Positions 1 to 11,692 of a stretch of 64,000 nucleotides of DNA are shown piece after piece. The notes below the pieces were generated by a model. That model saw only the letters and a program-made list of their open reading frames with translations. It made no database searches and was not told the DNA's origin. Position 1 is the stretch's first letter; each line of letters opens with the position of its first letter. The stretch comes from Eutreptiella sp. 'Long Island Sound 2002' (taxonomy: Eukaryota > Euglenozoa > Euglenophyceae > Eutreptiales > Eutreptiaceae), in assembly GCA_964036045.1 (NCBI GenBank), contig OZ038382.1, positions 88,273,795 through 88,337,794 on the forward strand, written 5' to 3'. The position numbers and the translations under genes were made by a program.

Positions 1-1179
1 ACACCTTCGAACCTCCTCACGATACGCACCATGAAAATGAGGAAATTGATAGTGGCACTTGTGGGTTGCTCTGTAAGCCTTCCCACATGCATCATATTGG
101 CGGTAGACTTAGTCTAGCGCTATGGAGCTCACCATTAGGACATGGGTGAAGCCCTTGCCACGTATGACTCCACATATCTTCCTACAAACGGAGATACATA
201 ACATGGGCGTGAGCAAAGCGAAACACATACCGTCCATACAAAACATACCCTTAAAAGTGGCTCCCACCATGGTATGCCATGCCCCTCCATGGACATAACT
301 TCACTTTAGAAATATGTAGGAACCAAGGGTAAGTTTCTATGCAACACCAACACTCATGCGGTACACTCGAAAGTGGCATTAAAATATTCGGTTGCATGGT
401 CCAAGAGTTATGAATCATTTTCTACCCTCTTGACCATTATCTCTTGCTACTTCGGGCATGTGTACACCTCAAAGACGTTTGACGCTCCCTACATTAAGTT
501 GAGACCAACGTGGTTCCAACCCGAGTCTCAAAATTGACACTCCTCGCCGTGAGCTGGAGATATGACTCTTCAAAGTGGCCTCACGAATCAATTTTGTTTC
601 GCCTATATCTCCAAGAGAAATGAAGGAAACAACAAAGAGAAGGTTGATTCGTGATCGGGGAAAAATGTAGGACCACTCTGAATCCATCATATCTAGTGCA
701 GCGACCTCGAAGTCGAAAATCCGATTCTGAATGTCTGAAAAAATCGGATTAATCTTGCGAGTGTAGAACATGAAAATTGCAGAAGCAACGAACCCTTTTC
801 TGATGAAATCTGACCCTTCATCGGGGTTTCCGCTAAAATATCTGGAAATAACAGTTAACCAATCGGTTACCGCAAAATCGCGAGCCAACTGACAGTCGCC
901 GATACATTGACAATCAGAACGGAAGGCTGAAAAAATACGGAAACATTATGATAAAAAAAACCCTTGATTCCTGATATTTTGATACATAAATCTCAGCCGG
1001 CGGCGCCTCAGTATTGAATATGGCCGCTCATAGCTGGAATGGCCAAGCCTATCACACTATCACATCAGGTTAGGTCAGCTGGATGGGAGAGTATGATATC
1101 AGCCCATGGCGGCTGGCCGGCCCATAGATACACAACAAAAGTGACCCAAAGATGGCCATGGGGGTCCGAGCTCGCTTCA
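1..1179 (-). repeat. gypsy-1 3' LTR (partial)
   Basis: Nearly identical to 10,520-11,692, with scattered substitutions and small indels. The right end is CA at 1,178-1,179, so on the coding strand the LTR begins TGAAGCGAGC directly after a polypurine tract. The left part lies outside the window. Confidence 0.88.
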
Positions 1180-1570
1180 CCCCCCTTCTCAGAGCCTTGT
1201 ATCCGCTCAGAAGTCATTGAAGAGAGGACAGGACTCAATGCGCTCCAGTCCTCCCCGCTCCATGTCCCAGGAACACATGGAGGCCCCACATACGGCGTAG
1301 GCGTCCCCCATGCCCCAAGGAAGGGGTGAGGACACTCATAATCGGTGCCCTCCGCCATGTTCGGTCTCCTCTTGATCTACAACATGGACCAAGGGGATCA
1401 AAGATAGAGAAACGTCGTCGGTCGACCTAAATCCGTATACCACAATGAAATATATATGTGGAGACCGAGTGAAGGGGGTATATGGCCAATCAAGACCCAA
1501 AAATCCCCGGATGAACGCCCTCACCCGTCTCCCAAGCACAAGAACAAACAAAAACGCCAAGGCAGATCCA
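1180..1570 (-). other. gypsy-1 polypurine tract and 3' untranslated stretch
   Basis: Positions 1,180-1,190 read GAGAAGGGGGG on the coding strand and abut the LTR start TG. This is the expected plus-strand primer site for reverse transcription. The rest, up to the pol stop near 1,571, shows no coding signal that I trust. Confidence 0.7.
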
Positions 1571-2400
1571 TCACGATGCTGCTGCAGCCACCAGATGGAC
1601 CAACATGTCCTTGACATCCAAGGAAATGTTCTTTGTCCTTAGATAATCCATCCATATCGTGGTATACCTCGGCACGAAACTGCTCAGAGGCTCCCACGAA
1701 TCCCTGGATGCGGCGAATCTCTTCAAACAGACTCCATACAGCCTTCCCCCAGGCGTTCCCGGGTCCGGCTTGTCCATCAGGATCCTCTCGGCGGTGAAGT
1801 CGTCGTCCTCACCCTCGTCATCTGAGTCCACATCGCCGGCTGTGAACTCGAAGGTGACGGGACGTCCGCTGGGGTCTGGTGCTCGGGGACGAAGCTGGGT
1901 ATGGTCGCGATCAAGGATCTTGTTATCCCCCACACGAACCGCATACACATCCTGCCCGAACTTCCGCACGATTACCCCCGGCACATACCAAGACGCCTGC
2001 CGATGCCTGGACAAGACATCCTGGTGGTGCTGCTCCACCCATACGGTGTCTCTGAGAGCATATTTCTGGACTTTTCCCTGCTTGAAGTACTTGGCCCTCT
2101 TCTCATCCTCGTCGTGAAGTGCTTTGCACACCTTGGTTGCCGTGTCGTCCGCCTCAGCCATCATAGCATTCACATCCCGGGCTACTTGGCCATGGTTCAA
2201 CCACAGGAGAGTGCGTGACACTCGATCCCGTAGGAACAGGATACGATGGGGCGACAGTCCAGTGGGCCCCGGAAGGTCGTGGTACGCCTGGAGTACTCTC
2301 CACAGCGATTTGTACGGATTCCAGCCCAGTTCGTCAATGTGCAGCTGGCGGAACTTTTCGAACATCTGCCGCCCAGCCACCTCAGCCCGGCATTTGACCG
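1571..2400 (-). pseudogene. gypsy-1 integrase C-terminal part with chromodomain
   Basis: C-terminal third of the integrase. It contains the region after the catalytic Glu (AEVAGRQMFEKF), the conserved LSPHRILFLRD segment, a charged linker and a GPY-like stretch (VWVEQHHQDV to VRKFGQDVYAVRV). It ends in a chromodomain at about 1,650-1,800 (FTAERILMDKP, then VCLKRFAASRDSWEPLSSF), where the W-E-P core is visible. Chromodomains target integration to modified chromatin in chromoviruses. This frame joins the upstream integrase only through a frameshift near 2,390-2,400, so the copy is inactive. The stop is at 1,571. Confidence 0.85.
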
Positions 2401-3880
2401 GCTGTGGTACGCCACGGTCTTGGCGTGCCGAATCCCCATGTGCTTGCACATCGCCTTGAACCACGTCCCCACAAATTGACTGCCCCCATCGCTGCAGATG
2501 ACAGCTGGGACATCAAAAATCGTCAGCCAATGCCTGATCATGGCATTAGCGACGGTCTTGGCCTGCAGACCCACTCCATGCTTGTCTTTCTTGTCCTTCT
2601 TCTTCGAATTCCTGCCAGGGACCGCCACGATATACCCGATGTGCCTATCCACCGCCAAGATGACACAGTCGTAGGTCTCTCCTTCCACGGTGACCTCTGG
2701 CATGGCAAACACATCCATGGCCACGGACCGCATAGGGCCCTCCGATATAGCCGTGTACACCGGGTTGCCAGCCTTGGAGTGGTTGGGGCTCTTCGTGGCC
2801 CGACACACGGCGCAGTCGCTGCAGTACTTATCCAGGACGGCGTAGTACCCCGATGGGAACTTGAAACGCCACTCCAGGTCCTGCTGCATCTTGTCCCGAC
2901 CAGGATGCATGAGCTGGGCGTTATGCCAGTGGTCAATGAGCTCCTCCATTCGGTTTTCAGGGACCAATAGCTTGTCCTTGAAGAATAATTTATCCCCGTC
3001 CTCGGTCAAGCCCTCAGGCCATTCGTCGTCCGACGGGGCGCTCACGGCATTCCAGTACCTGCTCCAGTGGTCGGATGCCGCATAGTCATCCGACCAGTCT
3101 TCCGTGAGCACCGACCTGACTAGCTCTACGGGGGCCACAATCCATTGCTCGAGGGTTTCCTCTCGAATAGTCTGGACTCTGGCGCCCCAGAACTTGGCCA
3201 GGTCTGTACGGTTTGCCATCACCACAAAACACTTGACCCCCTCTTGCTCAATGCCCTTCTCCATCTCGATGATTCGCTTCGCCTCCTTGGTCTCCTCGGC
3301 GTCCCCATCGCTGGATATGTCCATCCATGCCTTGCCCACGGGGGGGGGCCATCGACTGAGGCAATCCGCCACAGTGCTGTCCTTCCCCGGGACGTATACG
3401 ACGCTGAGGTCGAACTTGGCGAACGTCTCATGCCATCGGGCCCTCCTTGCCGCCGGTCCTGAGGGGGTGTCGACGTGCTCCTTGTGCCAGCTCTGTAAGG
3501 ACTGATGGTCCTTACAAACCACCACCGGTTCTAATCTGATGTGGCCAGACCACCTCCTGAGCGCACAGACAATGGCGTAAGTCTCCTTCTCTCTCGCGGT
3601 CCAGGTCCGACGTTGGCCCTCGGCCAGGATCTGGCTCCAAAACGCCACGGGTACGTGCGACCCGTCGTCCCGGACCTGCTCGAGGACTGCCCCTACAGCA
3701 GAGTCCGAGGCGTCCGTCCGTAGCACGAATCCCTTGTCCGGGTCCACCAGGAATAGCCCCAGCTGCCCCAGGAGTCTCTCCTCCAGGCGGCTGAACGCAT
3801 CTTCGGCCTCAGGGGTCCAGGCAAGCTTCTTCCTGCTCCCCTTCCGGCCATCGAACTTGCCCTCTTGCAGCATCTTGTGC
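2390..3880 (-). pseudogene. gypsy-1 RNase H and integrase core
   Basis: Begins with the RT-to-RNase H connection and RNase H (VLRTDASDSAVGAVLE near 3,690-3,735; FDLSVVYVPGKDSTVADCLSR near 3,360-3,415). Integrase follows: the zinc-binding HHCC region (two His near 2,890-2,935; CSDCAVC near 2,806-2,826), then the first catalytic Asp (MDVFAMPE near 2,700-2,725) and the second (CSDGGSQF near 2,474-2,497). The expected Glu lies past a frameshift at about 2,390, where the frame goes off into unrelated sequence. RNase H removes the RNA template and integrase joins the cDNA to the genome. Context and order are typical of Ty3/gypsy pol. Confidence 0.88.
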
Positions 3881-4620
3881 AGCGGCCCTTACGGTTCTGC
3901 ATACATCCGGACATAGCCCGAATAGTAATTGCAGAACCCCATGAAGGATCGGAGTTCGCTGATAGTCTCGGGCTTTTCCCAGTGGTGCAGGGACGCCAGC
4001 TTCCCCGGCATGGGACGGCGTTGCCCGTGACCAACCACGCGACCCGCGAACTCCGCTTCCCTCACGAAGAGTGAGGCTTAGGTGGGCTTGCACACCATGT
4101 AGTGCTTGTCCAGCTCGCTGAGCACTCGGCGCAGATCCTTTTCATGCGCTTCGATGAGCTCGTCCTCAGTCATGTCTTCCGTGCCCGACCCGATGATGAT
4201 GTCATCCACAAAGGGGTCGGCACAGCCCCAGACAGGACTGAGTAGGTCCTCCATCATGCGCCTGGAGTCTGGGTGTAGCGGCATCTGGTGATAGCCGTGT
4301 TTCAGGTCTAACACCGTGAAGATCCGCTTTTTTTGTTGTTTGTGGAGGATGGTGTCGATCAGTGGAAGCGAGTACGAGTCGTGCTCGGTTTGCGCGTTCA
4401 AACCCCTGTAATCAACCACCAACCTCCACTCGCCCTTCTCCTTCTTGGGCACGATAAAGGCTTGGCTGGCCCACTCACTGTTGGAGGGTTGGATCCAGCC
4501 CCGCTCAATAAACTCGGCCAACAACTTCTTCATGGCCTCGGCCCGATCGCCCTGAAGTTGGTACTCCCGATGACGATAGATCTCGGGGTTCGGCTACAGC
4601 TTGATCCTCGCTGTGCCTAA
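3881..4620 (-). pseudogene. gypsy-1 reverse transcriptase, internally deleted
   Basis: Ty3-type RT. Seen are WRLVVDYRGLNAQT, the palm motif FTVLDLKHGYHQMPLHPDS, and the catalytic FVDDIIIGSG (about 4,175-4,210). Between PDSR and RMMEDLL (near 4,255-4,265) the usual stretch with the TAF and PMGLKNAP-like motifs is missing, a loss of roughly 30 codons that stays in frame. A stop follows at 4,078. The thumb region (ISELRSFMGFCNYYSGYVRMYAEP) is in a shifted frame down to about 3,890. The enzyme cannot work as encoded. Confidence 0.85.
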
Positions 4621-5480
4621 TCTCCCACGATCTAGAGGGTTCTTGTTGGCGACGCCACTGAATAGCCGCAGATAGGCCTTTATCAGCCCCTCCTTCAGCT
4701 CGGCGACCTTCGGGTTCTCCTGGGCCTCTTCAGCGGCTTGCTTCGGTATCGATACAACCGACCGCACTGCGGTATAGGCCTCTTCCGGGTCCGAGTCTGA
4801 CTTCTCCTCGTCCGATATGCCGTCTCCATCGTCATGGGGCGCGCTTCCCACCGATAATCTTCGGAAATTTGCGGCATCAGCCGAGTTCTTGTCGCTACCG
4901 GCCCCCATTCTTGGAAAGTCCCACGTCGGCGGGTCCGACCCAACCGGACCAACAAATTGGTCCGCGATGTGATACATGACCCTCCCCAGGAACTCAGCTC
5001 AAACATTACCCGCATGGGCACCGCCTCAACCCTACGGATGAATGCTTCATCACCCGTGGGCCGGGCTTGCGCCCCATCCACCAGGAAAGCCTTGGTACCC
5101 CACGCTTGACCCGTGGAGGGCATTGATAAAGCCTTGGCGTCGATGAACAGCTCCTCCTCCGGCCTGAATCACATCTCGTTCAGGGTGATGGAATCCAGCT
5201 TTGACTTGAGACCTTCCGGCGGACATGGGATGGATCCTATGCCGGTTATGAACAGGATCCCCTTCGCCCTATCTGTGACGATCTTCTCCACTGTACGTCT
5301 GGTATTTTCCAGGGAGCCATGCCAATACATGGGCCCCCACTCCTTCAAACCCCAATGCCTGTGCCAGGCTGAGTCTCCTCGATGCCAATGCCTCCTACAC
5401 TTCCTCAAAAGTGGGGCATCCCGGGAAGCAAAGACGTCCGTCTCGGGCGCTTTAGCTCCCAGCATCTGAATCGTCCCAGC
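4594..5480 (-). pseudogene. gypsy-1 protease-RT spacer, frameshifted
   Basis: Three overlapping minus-strand frames (5,169-5,465; 4,695-5,123; 4,594-4,977) carry the region between protease and RT. The last one has an acidic, Ser-rich part (SDEEKSDSDPEEA) followed by an amphipathic helix-like segment (VAELKEGLIKAYLRLF). I recognise no domain. The breaks between frames are consistent with decay of one continuous pol polyprotein. It lies between well-identified protease and RT domains, which is the main support for calling it. Confidence 0.55.
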
Positions 5481-6281
5481 CTACACCTGCGGCGCCATCC
5501 CATACTCCGTAAGCTGAACTCCGCGGTCTCGTCTGGACTTGGCACCCACAGCTTGCACCGCTTGGACGATCCGATCCTCTACCTCAGCATTCCATTGAGA
5601 TGATCCGCATGCATAGTCCGTGGACAGCGATGTAAGCCATTCATTATCCTCCCGGACCAGCTTTGCGCGATGAGGAAGGGCTCCAATGGCGTTTCCCACC
5701 ATGAAGCCATACCCCATGATCATATCCCAATCTGTAATGTCGGCCACATAGAAGTTCCCACATAGAGTGCTTCCCTTCGCGAAATCGGAGCGGTTCACAC
5801 GCTCATGCTCCCGGAATTCCATACTGATAGTGGCCTCATGGGTGCCGCCACCCATAATCTCTCCATTGGCCACCTTCAGGCGTACCGGTGTACGGCTGGG
5901 GTGCAAGGATTCCTCCTGGAACAACCCTCTCCGGACCAGGCTCACCTGGGCACCCGTATCCACCAAAACATCCACCACCAACTACTCTTGTCCGCACTGT
6001 ACACGCACCTTCAAGTGCAACTGCCGCTCGTCACCCTGCGGTGTATGCAGGACTCTCACGGCATGCAACTCTAGCACATCCGGGTGCATCAGGACTTCGA
6101 GGGTATGGTCACGGATGGTGTAGATCTTGGGCTGGTCCTGCCCGTCCACAGGGCTCTCCGTGGTCGCTCCTTCCTTCTTGCCACATCCCTTGCCCACATA
6201 CACCTCCCCTGGCAGGGCGCTCCAGGGGTTGGCAGTGGCAAAAATCAGTGGTTTTGGCTCTTCTGGAGCCGCCTTCGGCAC
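5481..6281 (-). pseudogene. gypsy-1 retropepsin-like protease region
   Basis: An aspartic protease of the retropepsin fold that would cut Gag-Pol. The active-site motif VLVDTGAQVSLV sits just after position 5,981, followed by a flap/core segment (LKVANGEIMGGGTHEA) and DWDMIMGYGFM. The upstream part (5,982-6,281; LELHAVRVLHTP, RQLHLKVRVQCGQE) is the same frame but separated by an in-frame TAG at 5,982-5,984. gypsy-2 has the same arrangement without that stop but with the catalytic Asp changed. Confidence 0.8.
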
Positions 6282-6531
6282 CCGATGTGCCTTCGCTTTC
6301 TCTAGGACCTCCGGGTTCCCACTCCCGTGGGGGCTCCTCTAGATGTGGCCTGCCGCAGCTCCCTCCTGATGCGATCCGCTCAGACTTTGTCCACCACGTT
6401 GCTGGGCTTTGAGTTGCTCCAACGTCCTCAACATGTCCTCAGCAACCTCCTCGATTGACCTCACGCGTCGTTCTGGGCCGGGTCCTCCACCATAGCCTTT
6501 TCCTCCGCCTTTTCCTTGGCCCTTTCCTTGG

Positions 6532-7398
6532 CTATTTCCACCGTCTCCGCCCTTTGCCTTCCAATCGGCAATTCGTTGTTACTCGGGCTTTCTTGTCGGG
6601 ATGGGCGGCGAAGTAGGTCTTCTTGTCATCCTCATATACCTTGCAATGCCGGTGGTCATGTGCATGGTTGTTCTCCTTGCAGTAGCAGACCCAGCAACCG
6701 GTGTGCTGTGATCTGTACTCGCGGAACGAGAGCGGCGGGTTCCCGATCCTTCGTGGTTCCTTGCGTCCCTTTGACCTTTGGTCCAGGCGGTTCCATCTGG
6801 ACCTGTCCTGCCCATGCTCCTTCATATTGTGCGCCAAGAACGCGAAGAAGTGGGCTTCTTCATGATCCTCCCGGGTGGTCGCGGTCCAGAGATCTTGGCC
6901 GCTTCCACTCCATCCCTCCGCGGTGCCGACCGTGTCCTTCTGGACCTCCCGGTGTTGGCGATCTTCTCGATGACCTAAATGGCCTTGGCCCTGTCGATCC
7001 TGCACGTGGGCCTCGTTCTTGGCGTTGACCTTCAGCTCCACCGTGATGTACTTCACGATCTCGTCAGGGCTCATGCGGGCGAAAATGACCTGCATCCTCA
7101 GCGGCTCTCCGCGCCCCCACTCCGCGTTGTTGAGGTGCATCAACCTTTGCCCCATGGTGTCGCCAACTACCTCCACATAAACGGCGTTCTTCAACCCCAA
7201 CATTTGTCTGGGCTCGCCGAAGCTTCGCCGGAAAAACTCCATTATTGTGGCGTGGGTGTCCTCCGGTGCCATGATCCGTACGGCCACGCGCTCCTTTGCT
7301 CTCTTCTTCTCCTCATCCTCTACCCTTCTCTTCCAGTGGCCGGAGAGGACGTGCTTCAGCAGGTGTCGGATCTCGCTGGCCTCATTCCAGTCCTCCAC
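6532..7398 (-). pseudogene. gypsy-1 Gag C-terminal part with zinc knuckle
   Basis: Gag capsid C-terminus and nucleocapsid. A His-containing zinc knuckle, CWVCYCKENNHAHDHRHC, near 6,640-6,695 would bind element RNA. The same unusual spacing occurs in gypsy-2 (CFVCYGRNKGFNHDHRKC), so these are one Gag family. The upstream segment MEDWNEASEIRHLL to FARMSPDEIVKYI resembles gypsy-2 44,700-45,080. The middle (about 6,840-6,980) looks frame-shifted into low-confidence sequence. Positions 6,282-6,531 between this and the protease are Gly/Lys-rich and were not assigned. Confidence 0.75.
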
Positions 7399-8594
7399 CA
7401 GCTTGAGGCTTCTTCGGTACTTGCGGATGTACCAATTCTATTCCCGCACCACAAATCCTCCAACTTCTGGTTGGGGGCGTCCACTCGCTGCTCGTCCTCC
7501 AGCCACTGGAGGCAGGCCTGCTCCGTCTGGATCAATCCCTCGCGGATCTGATCCCTGAGCTCCTCCTTCAGGTCCTGCGCCAGCCTGTGAGGGAATGTCC
7601 GACATACCCATTTGTCCCTTGGCGCTCCCTTCATCTCGACGACCTCCTGGGCGAAGTCCTCCCAATCCAGGATGAAGTCATCCAGGTTGGAGGGGTTGCC
7701 ATCGCCGTAGAGAATTTTTTGATTCCCCTGAGGTCGTCGATTCCTGATGGCGTCTCCGACGTCCGCAGCCACCACTCCACCGAGACGGATACCACCTGTG
7801 GCCGGGGGGTGCGAGTACACTCCCCGTACATCCCTCTCCTCCATGGAGTGCGGTCCAGTTGGGCCTGAACCCATGGGGTTTGGGACGCGGGAAGGACTTG
7901 CTCCACCGGCTGTCCATATCCCCGTAGTGGGGTCCTTCACCAACAGGTTTCCGCCTGGATGGCCGCGACCATGTCTGTCGGCCCTTCCCATGGTTCGCCC
8001 CTGCATGGTATGGATCTCCTCTTCCGCATAGACTGCATGGGCAGTCGTAGTGGTCGGTGGATCCTGGGCGGCATGGGACATCTGTACCGTCAGGCTCCTC
8101 AGGTCCGTGGTTGCGTGCTCCTCCCGCATGGACCCAGCCGGTGCCGTATGCTCCCCAAGCATTATTGATTCGCTGAACATGGGAACAAACGGCAGCGCAC
8201 CCGGGTCAACACGCGAAGGCACGTAAGGTGCCTCTGCAGGGACGCCCATGGGTTTATCCATGGTGCTCCTGAGGGTCTTAACCCGCTCCACCAGCTCTGC
8301 CGTTGGCGGCCCTGCCGGGAGCTCTGGACCCGAGGCGAGTGGTTGTAACTCCTCTAGCCTTTTCGGGCGTCCCGACATGTCCTCCACCAGGTGGAGGAGG
8401 CTGTACACCACCCGCTGCTGCTTCCGCAGGGCCATCTCCAGCTTCTCCCGGTACCGGTCCTGCTCCGCTCGCAGCTCCGCCATGTCTCTCTCCGCTTCCA
8501 ACTGGTCATCCTGGATCCCAGCGATGTCCTCCCCTAGGCCGTCCTTCTGGTTGTCCAGGCGGTCGGGGTGCTGCACGATGGCGTCCATCCCCAT
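7356..8594 (-). pseudogene. gypsy-1 Gag middle: coiled coil and capsid N-terminus
   Basis: A 412-codon frame. It begins with a heptad-like charged segment (DIAGIQDDQLEAERDMAELRA and beyond, about 8,400-8,540), passes through a Pro/Gly-rich linker and enters the capsid-like part (KILYGDGNPSNLDDFILDW near 7,640-7,720; TFPHRLAQDLKEELRDQI). The last about 40 codons overlap the next Gag frame at 7,356-7,398, showing a frameshift. A structural protein of the virus-like particle; no enzymatic role expected. Confidence 0.65.
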
Positions 8595-9358
8595 CTTTGG
8601 GTACTTGCCGATGAGGAAGGATACGTGCTCGCAGTGGCACTCAACGTGCTTTCTACCTTATCCGGCGCATCCCACGGTTCCCGGCGCCTTGGACTCCTCC
8701 GCCATGGGTGTGTCGCCCATGTTATCCCGCATTGGCTCCGTGTGCCGGGCCACTGGCGCCTTTGAGGCTCTGGTAGGCCTCTCCAACGCCTCGGCGTCAT
8801 GCTCCAGGGTGGGTTTGGGGGCCGTGAGCGCCCTTGTGGGCGGTATGGGCATCTCCTCCGACTTCGAAGGGAAAGCGGTCCGATAGCCATCGGAATGCCC
8901 CTCGGAGTCTGCAGCTGACCACAGCCTCACCGGGCTGGGATCCGTCTCCATTGCCCTGGCTTCTGCCGCGGGTTTTGGGGACCCGCGCTTCCGGTAACGC
9001 CAGGCCCTGCCGTTGCTGCTAGTCTCCTCCAGCTCCCCTGCAGCAGAGCGGAGATTGCAAGCCTTGCGGCATTGCCTTTCACACATGGAGGCCAGCTCCT
9101 CCATTTCTAGCCCATGTCCTACAAGGGCTCTCCGTTCTGAGCATCTTCGCTCTTCTCAGGCATCCAAGTCCGGCGTCGACCCCACGGACTCCATGATCTG
9201 CACTCGGGGCGTCCCTGGGCAGGGCTCATGAGGGCCCAAGTCCCCGGTGCGGCGGTAGGGGGCAGGTAAGGCTCTGCTACCATAAAGAAGGCCCCTGCTG
9301 TACCCCTTCCATTATTTCCTGTCACTGCATTGGTCTTGCTTCTCACCAGGTTCTGCAT
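8595..9358 (-). pseudogene. gypsy-1 Gag N-terminal region, frameshifted
   Basis: Two minus-strand frames, 9,119-9,358 (MQNLVRSKTNAVTGNNG) and 8,658-9,104 (MEELASMCERQCRKACNLR), lie where the Gag N-terminus should be. The ACKRACGVPCNLR-like Cys cluster of gypsy-2 Gag resembles CRKACNLR here, which supports homology. Breaks near 9,110 and 8,650 separate the pieces. The start at 9,358 is the most upstream ATG before the non-coding leader and is tentative. Confidence 0.5.
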
Positions 9359-10519
9359 GATCTTGCCCTATCCTGCACAATTTCCTAAAAAAATAGTAAA
9401 TTATGGCTCCTTCACACAATTCCTGATCCCTTGCAATACCCAACTCCCAAGTACAATGGCTTCAATCTAAATAATCCACACTGAGGGCTTCCAAGGGTGT
9501 TTGAGGTCCCGCGTTGACACTCAACAGCTCCTATCAACACGCCGGTCGTCTCATGGTGCACACGGAGACACGGGCGTTGGGCATGTACATGAAACTGCAC
9601 CAATAAAAAAATGGAAAAAGAAGCCCTGAAATTGGCATATGAATACAAATAAAGCAAAATTGGGGAAAGGGGTAAACATGCACAATCACAGCCATAGACC
9701 CCTCATTCCCTGGAATCAAGACCTTCCCTTGACTCGCCAACATGATGCCCTGAACCCAGTCAAATAAGATGGCTAAATGCCATGTGTCAACGCTCACTAA
9801 ACAAACCCCAAAAATGTGTTCACCCCCAAGCCCCTAAATCCTAGCCCAATGGGGGAGGTGGCAAGTCATGGCCTAGAGTGGCACTGAGGACCATGCCCTA
9901 CCCTGACATAACCTTGGTTGGACTTCAAGAGAAATGGGCTTGGAGAACTGCCCCATGAAGATGACCTCACAACATAGCAAAATTAGGCAAATCACACCAT
10001 AGTGCCCAAAATTCAATTATATACTCAAACATGCATACGGCAAGTATTCAAATGCTCCATGCATGTGTCAAACTGGAGGGTAATATACAAGGGTGATATA
10101 GACCAAAGATCAATGCCGAAGAATATCCTAACATTGGCACCCAAGCCCCTCCTGACATACACATTCCATGCTTCACAAGTCAACTCACGGATTCCAGACG
10201 TTTTGTGAGGCCCCGTGTGCCACACCAAAGTGACCACGTGATCCGGCATATGGTGAGGAGCAACACCGAAGCATATGCCAACATATAAGCAACATACCAT
10301 AGTTCACAGATCTTCAGGCACCTTACTGTTGGCAGACCAGTTGAGCACATAAATGAGCATAAAATGAGGTCAAAAACATGCAGATGTTGCTAAATTCAAA
10401 GTAATCACAATAGTATATAACTTCGCTCACCCATGGTATCAACATATGGTTCAGGACACACTTGCTTGAGATCATTTGCAAACAACCCCCTACGTGGATG
10501 CCCACATGGACGCATAGGG
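9359..10519 (-). other. gypsy-1 leader and part of 5' LTR; left LTR edge unresolved
   Basis: AT-richer non-coding sequence between the Gag start and the part of the 5' LTR that has a partner in the window. The partner of this stretch in the left LTR would lie before position 1, so the boundary cannot be placed by comparison. By analogy with gypsy-2, whose leader is about 240 bp, most of it is probably LTR. A TG near 9,424 is one possible edge. No credible gene is seen. Confidence 0.5.
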
Positions 10520-11692
10520 ACACCTTCGAACCTCCTCACGATACGCACCATGAAATGATGATAGTTCTGCTTGTGGGTCGCTCTGTAAGCCTTCCCACAT
10601 GCACTATATGGGCGGTAGACTTAGTCCAGCGCTATGGAGCTCACCATTAGGACATGGGTGAAGCCCTTGCCACGTATGACTCCACATATCTTCCTACAAA
10701 CGGAGATATATAACATGGGCGTGAGCAAAGCGAAACACATACCGTCCATACAAAACATACCCTTAAACGTGGCTCCCACCATGGTATCCCATGCCCCTCC
10801 ATGGACATAACTTCACGTTCAAAATACGTAGGAACCCAGGGTAAGTTTCTATGCAACACCAACACTCATGCGGTACACTCGGAAGTGTCATTAAAATATT
10901 CGATTGCATGGTCCAAGAGTTATAAATCATTTTCTACCCCCTTGACCATTATCCCTTGCTACACCCGGCATGTGTACACCTCAAAGACGTTTGACGCTCT
11001 CCACATTAAGTTGAGACCAGGGCAGTTGCAACCAGAGTCTCAAAAGTGGAACTCCTCGCCGTGAGCCGGAGATATGACTCTTCAAAGTGGCTACAGGAAT
11101 CAATTTTGTTTCGCCTGTATCTCCAAGATAAATGAAGGAGACAACAAGAGAAAGCTTGATTCGTGATCGGGGAAAAATGTAGGACCACTCGAAATCCATC
11201 ATATCTAGTGCGGCGACGTCGAAGTCAAAAATCCGATTCTGAATGTCTGAAAAAATCGGATTAATTTTGCGAGTGTATAACATGAAAATTGCAGAAGCAA
11301 AGAACCCTTTTCTGATGAAATCTGACCCTTCATCGGGGTTTCCGCTAAAACATCTGGAAAAAACAGTTAACCAATCAGTTACCGCAAAATCACGATCCAA
11401 CTGACAGTCGCCGATACATTGACAATCAGAATGGATAGCTGAAAAATTACGGAAACATTATGATAAAAAAACCCTGTTGATTCCTGATATTTTGATATAT
11501 AAATCTCAGCCGGCGGCGCCTCAGTATTGAATATGGCCGCTCATAGCTGGAATGGCCAAGCCTATCACACTATCACATCAGGTTAGGTCAGGTGGATGGA
11601 AGAGTATGATATCAGCCCATGGCGGCTGGCCAGCCCATAGATACACACCCAAAGTGACCCAAAGATGGCCACGGGGGTCCGAACCGGCTTCA
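10520..11692 (-). repeat. gypsy-1 5' LTR (portion matched to the left copy)
   Basis: Direct repeat of 1-1,179 with a few percent divergence. It ends CA at 11,691-11,692 and abuts LINE-C coding sequence, which marks the outer edge of the element. Confidence 0.85.

Larger units (their letters stand above)
1..11692 (-). mobile_element. gypsy-1: Ty3/gypsy chromovirus, left end outside window
   Basis: An LTR retrotransposon read on the minus strand, in the order 5' LTR (right), gag, protease, RT, RNase H, integrase, chromodomain, 3' LTR (left). Positions 1-1,179 match 10,520-11,692 as a direct repeat. The matching stops at a CA in both copies: at 1,178-1,179 next to a pyrimidine run (the polypurine tract on the coding strand), and at 11,691-11,692 next to unrelated LINE-C sequence. 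That fixes which side is interior. Domain order and the integrase C-terminal chromodomain are those of chromoviruses. Many frameshifts, in-frame stops and an RT deletion show that it is a dead copy. The left LTR continues beyond the window, so full length and target-site duplication cannot be read. Confidence 0.9.

Noticed and set aside
469-888. A 139-codon minus-strand ORF present in both gypsy-1 LTRs (also 10,981-11,400)
   Set aside because: Equal length is expected because the LTRs were identical at insertion. The two copies differ at about 24 amino acids, so most changes are non-synonymous and there is no sign of selection.
10430-10455. TGGTATCAACATATGG as a plus-strand primer-binding site
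   Set aside because: gypsy-1 is coded on the minus strand, so a site in this orientation would not serve it; no plus-strand LTR element is supported there.
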